Assembly: GCA_020439745.1 (NCBI GenBank)
Contig: JAGQSC010000019.1
Coordinates: 1-64,000, forward strand
From: Acidobacteriota bacterium
GTDB taxonomy: Bacteria; Acidobacteriota; Holophagae; Acanthopleuribacterales; Acanthopleuribacteraceae
Direction: 5' to 3'
DNA: 64,000 nucleotides
The notes under the pieces were generated by a model. That model was not told where the DNA came from, ran no database searches, and worked only from the letters and a program-made list of their open reading frames with translations. The position numbers and the translations under genes were made by a program. This document shows, piece after piece, positions 62,324 through 64,000 of this stretch. Positions within the stretch are counted from its first letter, which is position 1, and each line of letters begins with the position of its first letter.

Positions 62324-63037
62324 ATGCGGGCCATCAATCTAACAGACCACCACCAGCGCGATACGCATGTCGCGTTTTCATCGGTTACCAAAGGCCGCGA
62401 TGTATTTTTCCGGAAACAAGGTGGGGACAAGGTCTTCTCGGTCAGAGTCATCAAGAATACTTTTCAATCCAATCTAAAGCGGATCGCCAATCGTGCCATT
62501 TCCGAAGAAAAGGAAATCGAGACCCTACTCATTGAAGGTGATCCGGAGATCGACTTTGACTATTCGGGAAAAACCACATCATCCACCAAGACTGTGTACG
62601 TCGATGACGAGGACCGGATCGCCTACCACCTTCGATTTGTGGATGTAACCTTTGACCCGGACGGTACACTCCGCCAAGAATCTGAACATGTGACCCAACC
62701 CTCAAACATAACCGTGGAAATACCGTTGGTCTGGACCAACAAATACGTACCACTCAACAAACTTGCCCGTATGCTGGCTTTCTCTAAGGTCTATCAATTG
62801 CATCATGTCAATGGGTTGACTTATGACTTTCTGTTTCAGGCAGCCAGACACCTTCAAGACAAACGCTCAGCGGTGATGATTGGTGCGGGTGAAAGAGGGA
62901 GGGATCCCCTTCGATTCCAGCGCGACGGACTCAATTACCGCGCGTTCCTCATGGGTACCACAGATGGCGATCGTTATCGCTTGACCTTGCATTTGAGCAA
63001 TCTGGAACTGAAGGAGTTCCAACAGCATGGACATTGA
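62324..63037 (+). CDS. unknown protein, second gene of the ligase cassette
   Basis: 237 residues, soluble, mixed alpha/beta. It has RDVFFRKQGGDKVFSVRVIK near the start, an acidic VDDEDRIAYHLRFVDVTFDP (about 90-110), TVEIPLVWTNKYVPLNKL (about 130), HHVNGLTYDFLFQAARHL (about 160) and a C-terminal strand set (YRAFLMGTTDGDRYRLTLHL). I recognise no family or catalytic site. GAGGACG before the ATG and an 11-base overlap with the downstream ligase-like gene show co-translation. A role in nucleic-acid handling is inferred only from position. Confidence 0.7.
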   Translation: MRAINLTDHHQRDTHVAFSSVTKGRDVFFRKQGGDKVFSVRVIKNTFQSNLKRIANRAISEEKEIETLLIEGDPEIDFDYSGKTTSSTKTVYVDDEDRIAYHLRFVDVTFDPDGTLRQESEHVTQPSNITVEIPLVWTNKYVPLNKLARMLAFSKVYQLHHVNGLTYDFLFQAARHLQDKRSAVMIGAGERGRDPLRFQRDGLNYRAFLMGTTDGDRYRLTLHLSNLELKEFQQHGH

Positions 63038-64000
63038 TCTCAACCGAGCCGAAGTGATCCTTGGGCGTTTTGTTGAAATCCCCATCGAGGCCATTGCTTT
63101 CGATTTGTACCAAAAGGTCAAGGAATACAAACTGCGCATCGCATCAAAGTTCAAATCCATTGACCGAGCCGGGCTGGACCGAATCCAAGGCAACGAATTC
63201 TATGCGTCGGTCAAACTGGACGGAGAACATGCGCATCTCTATTTCAATGGCGATCAGGCATTGTTGATCAGGCACCGCGGTTATGCCTATGCCGGATTAC
63301 CCTGTCTGGACGAAGCTGCCGATCTGTTCAAGGCCCAGGGCATCCGATCAGCGCTGATCCCCGGCGAGCTATTTGTGAGAAAGCCTGATCTGGCGCGAAC
63401 TCGGGTCTTTGACGTGATGTCACTTACCAAGAGCCCAAAGTCCACTCATGAACTCAAAGCGCTCAGTTTTTCACCATTCGACATCCTGGAATTGGACCAC
63501 GAGACGTTCAGCGACTATCGTGAAATCCGAAAACGACTGGAGGACCTGTTCGCGTCGTCTTCCATGAAACCTCCCCCCCTCATACAAACCACTGATATTG
63601 GGGACATCGCGGCTTTCTACGAGCAATGGGTCAATCAGAACAATGCGGAAGGATTGATGATTCGATCTGACCTGACCTTTCGCTACAAACTGAAGGCACA
63701 ACACACAACTGACGCCGTGGTGATTGGTTATTCAGCGGATGACGACCTACGCATGATCACCAGCGTACTGACCGCATTAGTGAACGACGATAACACGCTC
63801 CAAGTGCTCGCGGCTGTGGACAAGGGATTTTCCGATCTCGACCGGTCACAGCTCTACGAACAACTCACCTCGATTCCTGCAGAATCACAGTTCATGGAAG
63901 TCAGTGCATTTCAAACGCCTTTTCATATGGTGAAACCTCAGATCATAATTGAGTTCAGTGCGACAGATATGGTGGCGGAAAAGAGCAATGGTCTGCCGAT
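63027..64000 (+). CDS. ATP-dependent DNA ligase-like nucleotidyltransferase (cut by window end)
   Basis: At least 324 residues; the frame is open to the window edge. Covalent nucleotidyltransferase motifs appear in order: motif I with the AMP-accepting K63 in YASVKLDGEH, a Glu in IPGELFV (IIIa region), FDILEL followed by RKRLEDL (motif III, as in DNA ligases), EGLMIRSD (motif IV) and YKLKAQHTTDAVVIGY (motif V). An OB-fold-like part follows (LAAVDKGFSDLDRSQLYEQL, KPQIIIEF). The N-terminal 55 residues are too short for a full DNA-binding domain. The start ATG is inside the previous gene, with AAGGAG about 10 bases upstream. DNA rather than RNA joining is likely but not proven. Confidence 0.82.
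   Translation, partial: MDIDLNRAEVILGRFVEIPIEAIAFDLYQKVKEYKLRIASKFKSIDRAGLDRIQGNEFYASVKLDGEHAHLYFNGDQALLIRHRGYAYAGLPCLDEAADLFKAQGIRSALIPGELFVRKPDLARTRVFDVMSLTKSPKSTHELKALSFSPFDILELDHETFSDYREIRKRLEDLFASSSMKPPPLIQTTDIGDIAAFYEQWVNQNNAEGLMIRSDLTFRYKLKAQHTTDAVVIGYSADDDLRMITSVLTALVNDDNTLQVLAAVDKGFSDLDRSQLYEQLTSIPAESQFMEVSAFQTPFHMVKPQIIIEFSATDMVAEKSNGLP

Noticed and set aside
1-64000. tRNA or rRNA genes
   Set aside because: I looked for T-arm and cloverleaf patterns and conserved rRNA blocks in the gaps between genes and found none; a covariance-model search would be decisive.

Overview
This window looks like ordinary chromosome from a Gram-negative, outer-membrane bacterium with roughly balanced G+C. 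Genes are packed tightly, with many 1-4 base start/stop overlaps. It carries a RecBCD-type recombinase, the B12-dependent methylmalonyl-CoA mutase with its MeaB chaperone, a lipid-A-type glycosyl transfer cassette (GT2, LAB_N, ArnT-like), a beta-barrel protein, a PATAN/SPOR protein and many secreted proteins of unknown function. That mix fits Acidobacteriota of the Holophagae/Acanthopleuribacter kind or a deltaproteobacterium-like lineage. I lean to the former, but only as an inference from gene content. I saw no tRNA, rRNA, CRISPR array, complete insertion sequence or prophage.

Layout. 1-629: apparently decayed, gene-poor edge with a nested hairpin. 630-8399: a peptide deformylase-like protein, two secreted proteins, a long repeat protein ending in a self-cleaving S74 domain, and a divergent NarL-type response regulator/propeller histidine kinase pair. 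8501-16894: a zinc-ribbon/TPR membrane protein, secreted and membrane proteins of unknown role, a PEGA protein, and an ECF sigma factor between two small membrane-protein genes. 16934-24126 (read leftward): a coupled operon of valS, an AlbA_2 regulator, an NTF2-like protein, gpmI and a ZIP/ArsP-type metal transporter fusion. 24173-24228: a heptamer repeat array. 24221-34895: EamA exporter, M64 metallopeptidase, two nucleotide-sugar genes (DegT aminotransferase, NeuC-like epimerase), a three-domain TolB-propeller/GH114-like secreted protein, a CDF efflux pump and the GT2/LAB_N/ArnT cassette. 34934-44118: WYL regulator, YycJ-like MBL hydrolase, hemB, PATAN/SPOR protein, MFS transporter and envelope proteins. 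44139-50542 (leftward): hemY, mutase, meaB, nadE. 50627-61662: a YcaQ/AlkZ-like DNA glycosylase, an AbgT transporter, and overlapping recC-recB-recD. 61727-64000: a divergent operon of two unknown genes and an ATP-dependent DNA ligase-like gene cut by the window end.

How genes may work together. The recCBD operon faces the unknown-unknown-ligase operon across 64 bases, with a crosslink-type glycosylase gene nearby, so the right third is rich in DNA repair genes. The centre is an envelope-glycan region: sugar-nucleotide tailoring, polyprenyl-phosphate sugar transfer and a secreted putative polysaccharide hydrolase. Many exported proteins start with unusually short, Trp/Cys/Leu-rich leaders (MWLC.., MWWF.., MLFFLCC..), each placed right after a good ribosome binding site.

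The best candidates for undescribed biology are the ligase cassette at the right end, the ZIP/permease fusion, the short-leader secreted proteins with a shared N-terminal domain, and the GH114-like triple-domain protein.
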